NCBI GenBank assembly: GCA_041663645.1
Contig: JBAYMH010000001.1
Coordinates: forward strand, 108,783 to 172,782
DNA: 64,000 bases
Reading direction: 5' to 3'
Source of the DNA: Minisyncoccus sp023229485
GTDB taxonomy: Bacteria; Patescibacteriota; Minisyncoccia; Minisyncoccales; Minisyncoccaceae
Part shown: in pieces, positions 1 to 6,468 of the stretch
How positions within the stretch are numbered: position 1 is the stretch's first letter
Layout of the letters: each line of letters opens with the position of its first letter
Made by a program: the position numbers and the translations under genes
Notes under the pieces: generated by a model
Seen by the model: only the letters and a program-made list of their open reading frames with translations
Told to the model about the DNA's origin: nothing
Databases searched by the model: none

Positions 1-116
1 AATGCCTGCTTAGCAGCAGTGAATTTTGACTTTCTATGTCATCTAAACCCCTTAGCTTGCCTTATGATATTCTTTCTTCTTTTATGGGCGGCAACACCTC
101 TTTTTACTCTTACCAT
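1..116 (-). CDS. rplT: Ribosomal protein bL20 (partial, in-frame TGA)
   Basis: This is the N-terminal part of large-subunit protein bL20, which binds 23S rRNA early in assembly. Reading from the ATG at 116 gives MVRVKRGVAAHKRRKN, then AKGFR, an in-frame TGA at 41-39, then HRKSKFTAAKQA. The frame is otherwise intact up to the window edge. Patescibacterial bL20, as I remember it, has Trp at the TGA position (KGF-x-W-x-RK), and other bacteria have Gly. A single TGG to TGA change would explain it. It is the last gene of the usual infC-rpmI-rplT cluster, 18 bp after rpmI. The gene identity is clear; whether the stop is real, suppressed or a sequence error cannot be decided here. Confidence 0.8.
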
Positions 117-134
117 TTTTTTATGATTTCAGTT

Positions 135-338
135 TTATATAGCTAATAATTTTTTGATTTTCTTTGCTTCAGATTCAGACATTTCAACCATTTTTCTAAG
201 TCTCCTTCTTTTATGTCCTGTCTGTTTTGCTAAAAGGTGGTCCTGTCCAACAGCTCTTCTCATAACTTTTCCAGTCTTGGTGATCCTAAATCTCTTTGAA
301 ATAGATTTTCTTGTTTTAGCTTTTGTTGATGTTTTCAT
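135..338 (-). CDS. rpmI: Ribosomal protein bL35
   Basis: This 67-residue, very basic protein matches bL35 of the large ribosomal subunit. It starts MKTSTKAKTRKSISKRF and carries the typical central segment HLLAKQTGHKRRRLR. Its length is normal for the family (about 65). It lies between infC (1 bp gap) and rplT in the conserved IF3-L35-L20 order, so it is probably co-transcribed with both from the infC side. In many bacteria this operon is repressed by L20 binding its own leader; I saw no clear copy of that site in the tight infC-rpmI junction. Confidence 0.95.
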   Translation of the reverse strand: MKTSTKAKTRKSISKRFRITKTGKVMRRAVGQDHLLAKQTGHKRRRLRKMVEMSESEAKKIKKLLAI

Positions 339-339
339 A

Positions 340-855
340 TTATTTTTTTGAAATAATCATTGTCAGTCCCTTTGGTTCTTTGATCAAAGGTTTTTCGATT
401 TTTATTTCCATTTTTAACTTAAGCGATTCTACCAATTTATTAATTTTTTGCTTTCCAAACTCTGCAAGGGAATGCTGTCTTCCCCTAAGGATTAAATCAA
501 TTTTTACTTTATCGCCCTTGGCCAAGAATTTCTCGGCTGCAAGTGCTCTAGTTTCAATATCATTATCGGAAATATTAAAAGTAAGTCTAATCATCTTTAA
601 CTCTCCAGCATGTTTTTTTACTCCCCCCATCTTTCTTTCTTTTTTTTGTTGAGAGTATAAATACTTTCCAAAATCTCCAATACGACAAACAGGTGGATCA
701 ACTTTTTCAGTTACTTGGATAAGATCAAGGTTTTTATTGCGTGCCATTTCAAGTGCTTCAATTTTTGAAACAACGCCCAACTGTTCACCTTCTTCATTTA
801 CTAATCTCACATCTTTAGCCAATATTTGATTGTTGTATAAGGGTTTTTTATTCAA
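340..855 (-). CDS. infC: Translation initiation factor IF-3
   Basis: IF-3 binds the 30S subunit, blocks premature 50S joining and rejects non-AUG start codons. The 171-residue product has the N-terminal domain (residues 1-75, with YNNQI and DPPVCRIGDFGKYLY), a linker rich in Lys, and the C-terminal domain (about 85-171, with NISDNDIETRA and KGDKVKIDLILRGRQ). The only plausible starts are TTG at 855 or the ATT immediately upstream (858-856); the next Met is about 37 residues in, past conserved sequence. A non-AUG start is the classic device by which IF-3 limits its own synthesis (AUU in E. coli). No strong SD is visible. It heads the infC-rpmI-rplT operon. Confidence 0.95.
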   Translation of the reverse strand: MNKKPLYNNQILAKDVRLVNEEGEQLGVVSKIEALEMARNKNLDLIQVTEKVDPPVCRIGDFGKYLYSQQKKERKMGGVKKHAGELKMIRLTFNISDNDIETRALAAEKFLAKGDKVKIDLILRGRQHSLAEFGKQKINKLVESLKLKMEIKIEKPLIKEPKGLTMIISKK

Positions 856-877
856 AATTTTAAAATAAGTATTTATA

Positions 878-1232
878 TGGTGGAGGTGGCGAGTAATGAA
901 CTCGCGTCCAAAAATTTTTCTGATAATACTTCTACAAGCGTGTTCTAGTTTAATTACGAAACCACATTTAAAAACTAGACTAAATTAACAATGGCTCGAA
1001 TTTAATTTTATTTTCGATTAAATCCCTTAAATTAAAAGATTTAACTTATCCCACAAAAATGATGCCCTTAATCTACTAGGTGGGAGTTTATAGATAGGAC
1101 AGCACTAAGCGTATGCTAGTGCGGGTTCTTTGAATAAGTTTGCACTTATGAATTTTCCCAAAGTTTAGCGAGATTAGGGAATACTCGGCTTGCCATATTA
1201 TTTTCAAATTCCTGTCGAAGCAAATCACCCCC
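878..1232 (-). ncRNA. ssrA: tmRNA (SsrA)
   Basis: The transfer-messenger RNA rescues stalled ribosomes and tags the product for proteolysis. On the minus strand it begins GGGGGTG and ends CACCTCC-A-CCA, which form a 7-bp acceptor stem with one G-T pair and an encoded CCA. The 5' part has the hallmark GATTTGCTTCGACAGG, and the 3' part has a T arm with GTTC-type loop (GCGAGTTCATTACTCGC). The tag reading frame lies at 1143-1105: resume codon GCA, peptide ANLFKEPALAYA, stop TAG. Its 5' end overlaps the last codon and stop of smpB by 8 nt, an unusual arrangement. The length, about 355 nt, is normal. Confidence 0.96.
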
Positions 1233-1692
1233 GTGTCTTTAACTCTTCCTGAATCTTTCGTTCAATATCTTTCTTCTTAATGGACTCACGTTTGTCGTAG
1301 GATTTTTTTCCTTTCGCCAATGCTACTTCCATCTTGATTTTGTGTTTTTTAGTATAGACTATTATTGGCACTAAAGTCAAGCCCCTTTCCTTTGTTTTAC
1401 TTATCAAATAACCAATTTGACGGCGATGTAAAAGCAGCCTTCTATCTCTTTTTGGATCATAGTCATTGCGAAGGTTTAATGCTTGATATGGGGTAATTGT
1501 TCCGCCAATCCAAAAAAGTTCTGCTTTTGTAGACTTATCATTAGTTCGAACCATCACATAACTTCCTGCTAACTGTGCACCTCTAATACGCAAGGATTTT
1601 ACTTCTTGCCCCAAAAGCGACAGTCCAACTTCAAATTTTTCTATGAATTCATAGTCAAAACCAGCTTTTCGATTTTCAGCTAATATTTTCAT
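1225..1692 (-). CDS. smpB: SsrA-binding protein SmpB
   Basis: SmpB binds tmRNA and carries it into the A site of stalled ribosomes. The 155-residue product has the OB-fold core with LLGQEVKSLR near residue 30 and GSYV near 44, and a Lys/Arg-rich tail (KSYDKRESIKKKDIERKIQEELKTRG) that normally inserts in the mRNA channel. Start is ATG at 1692, 7 nt after a -10-like TATTGT, so the message may be leaderless. The stop is TGA at 1227-1225, inside the mature tmRNA sequence. If smpB and ssrA are on one transcript, RNase P cleavage at 1233/1232 would remove the smpB stop codon. Confidence 0.95.
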   Translation of the reverse strand: MKILAENRKAGFDYEFIEKFEVGLSLLGQEVKSLRIRGAQLAGSYVMVRTNDKSTKAELFWIGGTITPYQALNLRNDYDPKRDRRLLLHRRQIGYLISKTKERGLTLVPIIVYTKKHKIKMEVALAKGKKSYDKRESIKKKDIERKIQEELKTRG

Positions 1693-1699
1693 CCTTTTA

Positions 1700-1728
1700 A
1701 CAATAATGCCTTATTTATAAAAAGACAA
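1700..1728 (-). promoter_or_regulatory. Candidate smpB promoter
   Basis: On the minus strand, TTGTCT (1728-1723) is followed after 17 nt by TATTGT (1705-1700). The -10 ends 7 nt before the smpB ATG, which predicts a leaderless transcript. This is a sequence match only. Confidence 0.4.
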
Positions 1729-1738
1729 GTCTCAAATA

Positions 1739-1769
1739 TTGACATTGATAGAATTTTAATATTTACTAT
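1739..1769 (+). promoter_or_regulatory. Candidate promoter for the 1795 gene
   Basis: TTGACA (1739-1744) is followed after 19 nt by TACTAT (1764-1769), upstream of the unknown gene starting at 1786/1795. It would be back to back with the smpB promoter. Confidence 0.4.
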
Positions 1770-1794
1770 ATTTAGTTATTTTAAAGTGATTAAA

Positions 1795-2412
1795 ATGGTT
1801 GTTAATAGTACTACAATGAGCAGTCGTCGGCTGGAAATCGAAGAAGACCCCAGAATTAAGAAAGTAGAGGGACTTCATTCGGTGGTTTGCCTCAACAGAA
1901 CTATTGTAAACATATCTTTTTTCCCCTGCTTTTGGATCGAAAGATATATTCCAAATCGAGAAAATTGTTCAGAGATATGGAATTGTCCGAAAACAGATTC
2001 TCCTGAAGAGTTAAAATTAATCCTTTCTTGGATAGATAATTTTAACATCAATTTTAATCTCGAGGGATATCCTCTATTAAGTGCTTATATTTATCTAGAG
2101 GCTTTTTATCAATTTGTATCCTTAGGTTTATGTGGCGAATATGTAAGCATCGCCGATTCACTGATCCATGCATATAGTAGCTGCTTGCTTTATTGTGAGA
2201 ATCAAAATAAATGTAAGCAAGAAAGAATTATTCTTCCGCATCTGATTGAGGAATTTCAAAATTCTCTATATTTTGCATTATATTATCGAGAAAGAAACTT
2301 CTCATACAGAGAAGCTTCATATTTTCTTTATAACGAAAGGATTAGGGAAATTTTCGATGACAATGAAACCTTATCAATGTTTGAAGCAATGTATCACAGA
2401 AAGAAACGGTAA
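1795..2412 (+). CDS. Hypothetical protein, about 205 aa
   Basis: I do not recognise this protein. It has no signal peptide and no strong membrane segment. It is moderately acidic, rich in aromatic residues and Cys (for example FFPCFWIERY, then SCLLYCENQNKC near the middle), and ends with a basic MYHRKKR. A helical region rich in Tyr and Phe covers the second half. Possible starts are GTG at 1786, ATG at 1795 and ATG at 1816; none has a good SD, and I chose 1795. It has its own candidate promoter and a terminator directly after the stop, so it is probably a single-gene unit. Codon use is like its neighbours. No function is proposed. Confidence 0.6.
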   Translation: MVVNSTTMSSRRLEIEEDPRIKKVEGLHSVVCLNRTIVNISFFPCFWIERYIPNRENCSEIWNCPKTDSPEELKLILSWIDNFNINFNLEGYPLLSAYIYLEAFYQFVSLGLCGEYVSIADSLIHAYSSCLLYCENQNKCKQERIILPHLIEEFQNSLYFALYYRERNFSYREASYFLYNERIREIFDDNETLSMFEAMYHRKKR

Positions 2413-2437
2413 TGGGATTTTTTATCCCATTTTTATT
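2412..2437 (+). terminator. Intrinsic terminator
   Basis: ATGGGAT and ATCCCAT form a 7-bp hairpin followed by TTTTTATTT, directly after the stop of the upstream unknown gene. Confidence 0.75.
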
Positions 2438-2521
2438 TGATAGGTAATAGATTTTTTTACTTTTTTCTGTTAAAATAATGATAAATAAAATAAAATTTTG
2501 TGCAGAAGATGCAAGGGAAAT

Positions 2522-3736
2522 ATGAATTTACGAAATGAATTAAAAATATATACTGAAAAAGCAATAAAAAATCTTCAAAGTAAAGCAATTTTTTCAGAAT
2601 TTGAGATACCAAATATTCAAATATTAAAACCAAAAGAAATAGCCAATGGTGATTATGCTTTAAGTATTGGAATGGAAATTGCTAAGATCGAAAAAGAAAA
2701 TCCGATAGAGGTAGCAAATAACATCAAAGAGGAGTTAGAAAAAATTAAAGGAATAGATAAAATATTTTCGCACATCGAAGCAGTTAATCCAGGATTTGTT
2801 AATTTTTATCTAAGTCAAGAATTTTTGGACAAACAAATTAAAACAATTTTAAGAAATAAAGAAAAATTTGGCAATTTATCTCTCGGTCGCAATAAAAAAG
2901 TTCAAGTAGAATTTATTTCTGCTAATCCCACAGGACCACTCACAGTTGGAAATGGAAGAGGAGGAGCATTTGGCGATACCTTAGCCAATGTTCTTGCGAA
3001 AGCTGGTTATCGTATCGAAAAAGCATATTATATTAATGATTATGGTAACCAAATAAATGTCTTAGGTCATTCTATATTAAAAGATGCTGAAGCAAAATAT
3101 AGCGGTGAGTATATAGACGAATTGGCAATTCGATTTAAGGACGAAACAGATGCTTATTCGATTGGTAAAAAGGCGGCAAAAATAATATTAGATAATAATA
3201 TTAAAAAAACTACAGACAGGCTTAATATTCACTACGATGAATGGTTTTCGGAGAGAACTTTATATGAAAAAAAAGAAGTTGAAAAAACTATAGAATATTT
3301 AAAGAAAAAAGGCCACACATATGAAAAAGATGGTGCGATATGGTTTAGGTCAAGTAGTTTTGGAGATGAAAGAGATAGGGTTATTGTAAAATCAGACGGT
3401 ACTAAAACTTATCTTGCTGGCGATTTAGCTTATCATCGATATAAATTCGAAACTAAAAAATTTGATAAAGTTATTAATATTTGGGGGGCTGATCATTTTG
3501 GAGATGTAAAGGGCCTTATGGCAGGAGTAGAGGCATTAGGACATAAAGGAAAATGGGAAAATTACTTGTTTGCTTTTATTACTAAGATATTGCGAAAAAA
3601 ATGGCAAAGAAGAGGAAATAGTCTTGAGATTGTTTTATTACAATTTGTTTCAGTACTAAAAGACGGCAAGCCTGTTAAAATGTCTAAACGTTTAGGTACG
3701 GCGATTGCGATGGATGATTTACTTGATAAATTATAA
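2522..3736 (+). CDS. argS: ArgRS 5' fragment (catalytic part)
   Basis: This is the open part before the TAA. It holds the tRNA-contacting N-terminal domain and the full nucleotide-binding fold through the KMSKR loop, but not the anticodon-binding domain. ATG 2522 is preferred over the upstream TTG 2498 because AGGGA lies just before it and family similarity begins there (MNLRNELK). On its own it would lack the residues that follow the KMSKS loop and would probably be inactive or need the downstream part. Confidence 0.7.
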   Translation: MNLRNELKIYTEKAIKNLQSKAIFSEFEIPNIQILKPKEIANGDYALSIGMEIAKIEKENPIEVANNIKEELEKIKGIDKIFSHIEAVNPGFVNFYLSQEFLDKQIKTILRNKEKFGNLSLGRNKKVQVEFISANPTGPLTVGNGRGGAFGDTLANVLAKAGYRIEKAYYINDYGNQINVLGHSILKDAEAKYSGEYIDELAIRFKDETDAYSIGKKAAKIILDNNIKKTTDRLNIHYDEWFSERTLYEKKEVEKTIEYLKKKGHTYEKDGAIWFRSSSFGDERDRVIVKSDGTKTYLAGDLAYHRYKFETKKFDKVINIWGADHFGDVKGLMAGVEALGHKGKWENYLFAFITKILRKKWQRRGNSLEIVLLQFVSVLKDGKPVKMSKRLGTAIAMDDLLDKL

Positions 3737-3784
3737 TCAGACGTTACAAGGTTTTTCTTTTTACAAAAATCAGCTAACACCCAT

Positions 3785-4201
3785 TTGAATTTTGATATAG
3801 ACTTAGCAAAAGAACAATCCGAGAAAAACCCAATTTTTTATATTCAATATGCCCATGCACGTATTTGTAGCGTTCTTCGCAATGGAGGAATTGATTTAAA
3901 TAAAAAAAAGCAAATTAAAAATGCTCAGCTTTTAACTCATGAAAAAGAAATATTTTTACTACGACAACTTCTTAAATTTGAAGATGTCATCGAAGATACT
4001 GCTATTGATTATCAAATACACAGGATTCCCCAATATGCAATTGAACTTGCAGCAGCTTTCCACCAGTTCTATAACGATTGTCACTGCCTAGTTGATGACG
4101 AGAATATTAGGGAGGCAAGGCTAAGTCTTTTACTTGCAACAAAAATTGTCTTAAAAAATACCTTAGATATTATGGGTATTTCAGCTCCAGAAAAAATGTA
4201 G
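3785..4201 (+). CDS. argS: ArgRS 3' fragment (anticodon-binding part)
   Basis: This fragment covers the DALR-type C-terminal domain, with the diagnostic EKNPIFYIQYAHARI at its start and GISAPEKM at its end. The apparent TTG start at 3785 is an artefact of the upstream stop: family-like sequence (SDVTRFFFLQKSANTH) continues upstream to 3737. No SD or promoter for separate translation is visible. Confidence 0.6.
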   Translation: MNFDIDLAKEQSEKNPIFYIQYAHARICSVLRNGGIDLNKKKQIKNAQLLTHEKEIFLLRQLLKFEDVIEDTAIDYQIHRIPQYAIELAAAFHQFYNDCHCLVDDENIREARLSLLLATKIVLKNTLDIMGISAPEKM

Positions 4202-4229
4202 TAATATTTATTGTAGAAGGAATAAAAAA

Positions 4230-4505
4230 ATGATTAAAAAAGAAAAAATCAGAGTAATGAATGATGAGGCAGCTGAAGTAGCTACCGACCTTGGAGAAAT
4301 TATAATCTTTTGTATTACTTTAAAATGGGCTGAGGATGATTTTTTTGAAGTAAGTTCAAGAAAAATAAATTTTATAGATGAAAATTGTGACGATCCTTCA
4401 ATGATGAAGTTTGAAAATGCTACGGGAGAGTGGTCCGAAGAAGTGATGAAGCAATACTTGGAAGAACATGGGTATAAGGTTATTAAAAAAAGAATTTCAA
4501 AATAA
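4230..4505 (+). CDS. Hypothetical small acidic protein
   Basis: This 91-residue protein is not recognised. It is acidic in the first two thirds (EDDFFEVSSRK, DENCDDPSMMKFENATGEW) and basic at the end (KVIKKRISK). It has no signal peptide or membrane segment. Start ATG 4230 is preceded by AAGGA. It sits 28 bp after the argS remnant and 30 bp before a membrane protein gene, so it may be co-transcribed with either. The composition suggests a small folded cytoplasmic protein; nothing more can be said. Confidence 0.55.
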   Translation: MIKKEKIRVMNDEAAEVATDLGEIIIFCITLKWAEDDFFEVSSRKINFIDENCDDPSMMKFENATGEWSEEVMKQYLEEHGYKVIKKRISK

Positions 4506-4535
4506 TTTTTAAATAGCAAAATTAAACTAATAATA

Positions 4536-5123
4536 ATGATGAATAAAAAAATCACTCAAACAGTCAGTTTTTTTAGTTTCATTTTTTGGGGACTTACATT
4601 TTTTTATTTAATTTTTTTATGGACCATCAATAATCAATATTTTTGGCATGCTTTGATGTATGGAATTATCTTTTCGGTCGTAATCGCATTAATCTTAATA
4701 GCATTCAAAATCAAAGAAACACAAGATGAACATATAAAGGATATCAAATTTATTCAGAAAGATTTCAAATTTTCTAGTCTTAGTTATGTAAGGTTTGAGA
4801 ATTTAATGATCAGATTATTCGGAACGATGGGGTATATTGTTGAAGACCTTGGAGAAGAGGAAACTAATGGACTAATCTTGTATAAGAATAAAAAAAAGAT
4901 ATTTGTAGGATTTGATAAAGAAGAATCAACCGATAAAAAAGAAATTATAAAGAATATCGCAAGGCAAGGCAAAAAAAATAATTGTAGCAAGGGGATTTTG
5001 ATTTTCATTTCAGATATTTCTAGCGAAGCAAAAAAACAAGCAAAAGAAAGTAATGTCGAGCTTACTGATAAAAAATACTTACAAGAATTATTATTGTCAT
5101 ACCTTACGGAAAACTGGCAATAA
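4536..5123 (+). CDS. Membrane protein with degenerate Mrr-like nuclease domain
   Basis: This 195-residue protein has two hydrophobic helices (about residues 10-30 and 38-58) and then a soluble domain resembling Mrr/DUF2034-type restriction-endonuclease-like folds: FENLMIRLFGTMGYIVED at its start, GILIFISDISSEAKKQAKE near the end, and a final leucine-rich helix. In active Mrr-like enzymes the core is G-x-D plus Q-x-K; here the equivalent stretch reads NGLILYKNKKKIFVGFDK, so the first acidic residue and the Gln are missing. It may therefore be a non-catalytic, membrane-tethered nucleic-acid-binding relative. Start is ATG 4536 (a second ATG is at 4539). The domain call rests on pattern only. Confidence 0.5.
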   Translation: MMNKKITQTVSFFSFIFWGLTFFYLIFLWTINNQYFWHALMYGIIFSVVIALILIAFKIKETQDEHIKDIKFIQKDFKFSSLSYVRFENLMIRLFGTMGYIVEDLGEEETNGLILYKNKKKIFVGFDKEESTDKKEIIKNIARQGKKNNCSKGILIFISDISSEAKKQAKESNVELTDKKYLQELLLSYLTENWQ

Positions 5124-5183
5124 TGATTGACAATTTATATTAACAAGGTTAAATTTATCTTAATATAGTTCTTTTTTTATTTA

Positions 5184-5223
5184 CAGTCCCTCTAAGTTTT
5201 TATTTCAAAAGTTTAGAGGGGCT
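5184..5223 (+). terminator. Hairpin after the Mrr-like gene
   Basis: AGTCCCTCTAA and TTAGAGGGGCT form an 11-bp stem with one G-T pair and a 17-nt T/A-rich loop. There is no T run on the plus strand side, so it could be a weak terminator or a leader structure for the Cys-rich gene 25 nt downstream. Confidence 0.4.
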
Positions 5224-5248
5224 GTTAATGGTCCCAATGAGAGATTAA

Positions 5249-5470
5249 ATGACGGAAGCTAGGTCAGAAGATAACGTCTGTGGGGTTGCTTGCAACTACA
5301 CGGGTATCACTGGAGAACTGGTGGAAATTAATTTACCCAAAAATCGCATAGGGTACGCTCCGCTATCTTGTGGAAAGTGCCGCGGTGCGTGTCGGTACCA
5401 TCCAGTGATTATGAGAAGCACGAAAAACCAATTTCCATGTCTTCGAGATGAAGATATTGGGAAAAATTAG
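5249..5470 (+). CDS. Cys-rich small protein (73 aa)
   Basis: I do not recognise this protein. It contains six Cys residues: CGVAC near residues 11-15, CGKCRGAC near 41-48, and one C near 64, plus a His (YHP) right after the second cluster. The spacing suggests a small metal-binding (zinc-ribbon-like) fold. The base composition is less AT-rich than its surroundings. ATG 5249 has only a weak upstream purine stretch (GAGA). It lies just behind an 11-bp hairpin and before a gene-free stretch. A chance open frame cannot be excluded, but the Cys pattern argues for a real protein. Confidence 0.45.
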   Translation: MTEARSEDNVCGVACNYTGITGELVEINLPKNRIGYAPLSCGKCRGACRYHPVIMRSTKNQFPCLRDEDIGKN

Positions 5471-5870
5471 ATAAAGGTTATTTTCTACCTTTAAAACCCT
5501 CCTTAATTTGAGCCAATGTGCTCATTTTGTTTTTTTGGGGCTAATATTTTTGACAAGTATATTTTGGTGTATCATAATTATAATGCCAAGGTGAACGGGG
5601 GACTTTTGAGGGAGAATTTATTTTATTGCTACTCTTGTCTTAATCCTTCACTTTGACTTCTATGTTCTAAAAGGAGGTAATCCCTTTTTAATTGATAAAA
5701 ATGCATTTTTTATCATAGTTACGCAAAAAACAACATAACTTTCGTAGTGATAAGTAATATTAGTTTGTTTATTGTCGGTATTTTTCTTAATTACAGCCTT
5801 AGCTGTTTTTTTATTTTCTAAAACATATTAAACTGTTGAATAAACCAACAAAAAATGCTATTTTTAACTC
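5471..5870 (+). other. Gene-free stretch with a candidate promoter
   Basis: No convincing gene is seen. TTGACA (5550-5555) is followed after 17 nt by CATAAT (5573-5578), so a short transcript may start near 5585. Downstream there is a perfect anti-SD match GGAGGT (5674-5679) without a start codon at normal distance, then an inverted repeat GATAAAAA...TTTTTATC around 5694-5717. The region could encode a short RNA, but the evidence is thin. Confidence 0.3.
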
Positions 5871-6458
5871 ATGAAAAAAATATTAAGGAATAAATATTTT
5901 CTTTTACGTCACGGAAAAAACGTCCATCAAGTAGAAAAAAAAGACATAGCTTATTGCTATCCAGATGACAGTCCTCCTTGCGAATTGATTGAGGAAGGGG
6001 TTAAAGAGGCAACAAATGCTGGGAATTATTTAAAAGGATTAGGAATAGATATAATTATTTGTTCGGATACTTTGAGAACAAAACAGACAGCAGAAATAGT
6101 TGCTGATATGATTGATTATGAAAAGAAGGATATAGTATTTGAATCAAGATTGCGTGATAAGAATTGGGGCACTTTTGGAGGAAAACAAAAAACAGAAATA
6201 TGGAATTACTATAATGAAGATAAAATAAAAGCCTTTGATATTGCTCCACCCTTGGGTGAGACTTGGCACGAATGTCAGCAAAGGATTGTAGATGTTTTTG
6301 ATGAGCTTGAGAATCAATACAAAGAAAAAGTAATCTTAATAGTCTCTCATAGTAATCCTTTGTGGCTACTTGAAGGCTATCTTAATGATAATACTGAACA
6401 AGAAATGCTGAATGCTTACGATAAAATAATAAAGACAGGAGAAGTTAGAAAAATATAA
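5871..6458 (+). CDS. Histidine phosphatase family protein
   Basis: This 195-residue protein belongs to the phosphoglycerate-mutase-like histidine phosphatases. It has the LLRHG motif with catalytic His14, a following Asn, SDTLRTKQTAEIV near residue 64 (second phosphate-pocket Arg), an E-rich middle, and the late SHSNPLWLL with the second His. The family uses a phospho-His intermediate on sugar phosphates, nucleotides or proteins; the substrate cannot be told. It ends 10 bp before ileS and is probably co-transcribed with it. The start ATG 5871 has no clear SD. The length is normal. Confidence 0.85.
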   Translation: MKKILRNKYFLLRHGKNVHQVEKKDIAYCYPDDSPPCELIEEGVKEATNAGNYLKGLGIDIIICSDTLRTKQTAEIVADMIDYEKKDIVFESRLRDKNWGTFGGKQKTEIWNYYNEDKIKAFDIAPPLGETWHECQQRIVDVFDELENQYKEKVILIVSHSNPLWLLEGYLNDNTEQEMLNAYDKIIKTGEVRKI

Positions 6459-6468
6459 AACTGCAACT

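Larger units (their letters stand above)
2522..4201 (+). pseudogene. argS: Arginyl-tRNA synthetase interrupted by in-frame TAA
   Basis: The full frame from ATG 2522 to TAG 4201 encodes a class I ArgRS: N-terminal Add domain, catalytic domain with NPTGPLTVGNGRGG (the HIGH-equivalent), KMSKR-type loop (PVKMSKRLG) and C-terminal DALR anticodon domain ending in GISAPEKM. One in-frame TAA at 3734-3736 splits it where the family has Gly (DLLDKL-stop-SDVTRFFF, compare VGxDVxRFFF). The reading frame is the same on both sides, so this is a nonsense codon, not a frameshift. There is also an unusual insertion of about 20 residues (around 3555-3615, rich in Lys and Arg) before LEIVLLQFVSVLKDG. ArgRS is essential, so the options are a decayed copy, stop readthrough, split subunits or a sequence error. 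Confidence 0.75.

Noticed and set aside
5668..5685. AAAAGGAGGTAATCC resembling the complement of a 16S 3' end
   Set aside because: Only about a dozen bases match, there is no other rRNA sequence around, and it can be a chance SD-like run.
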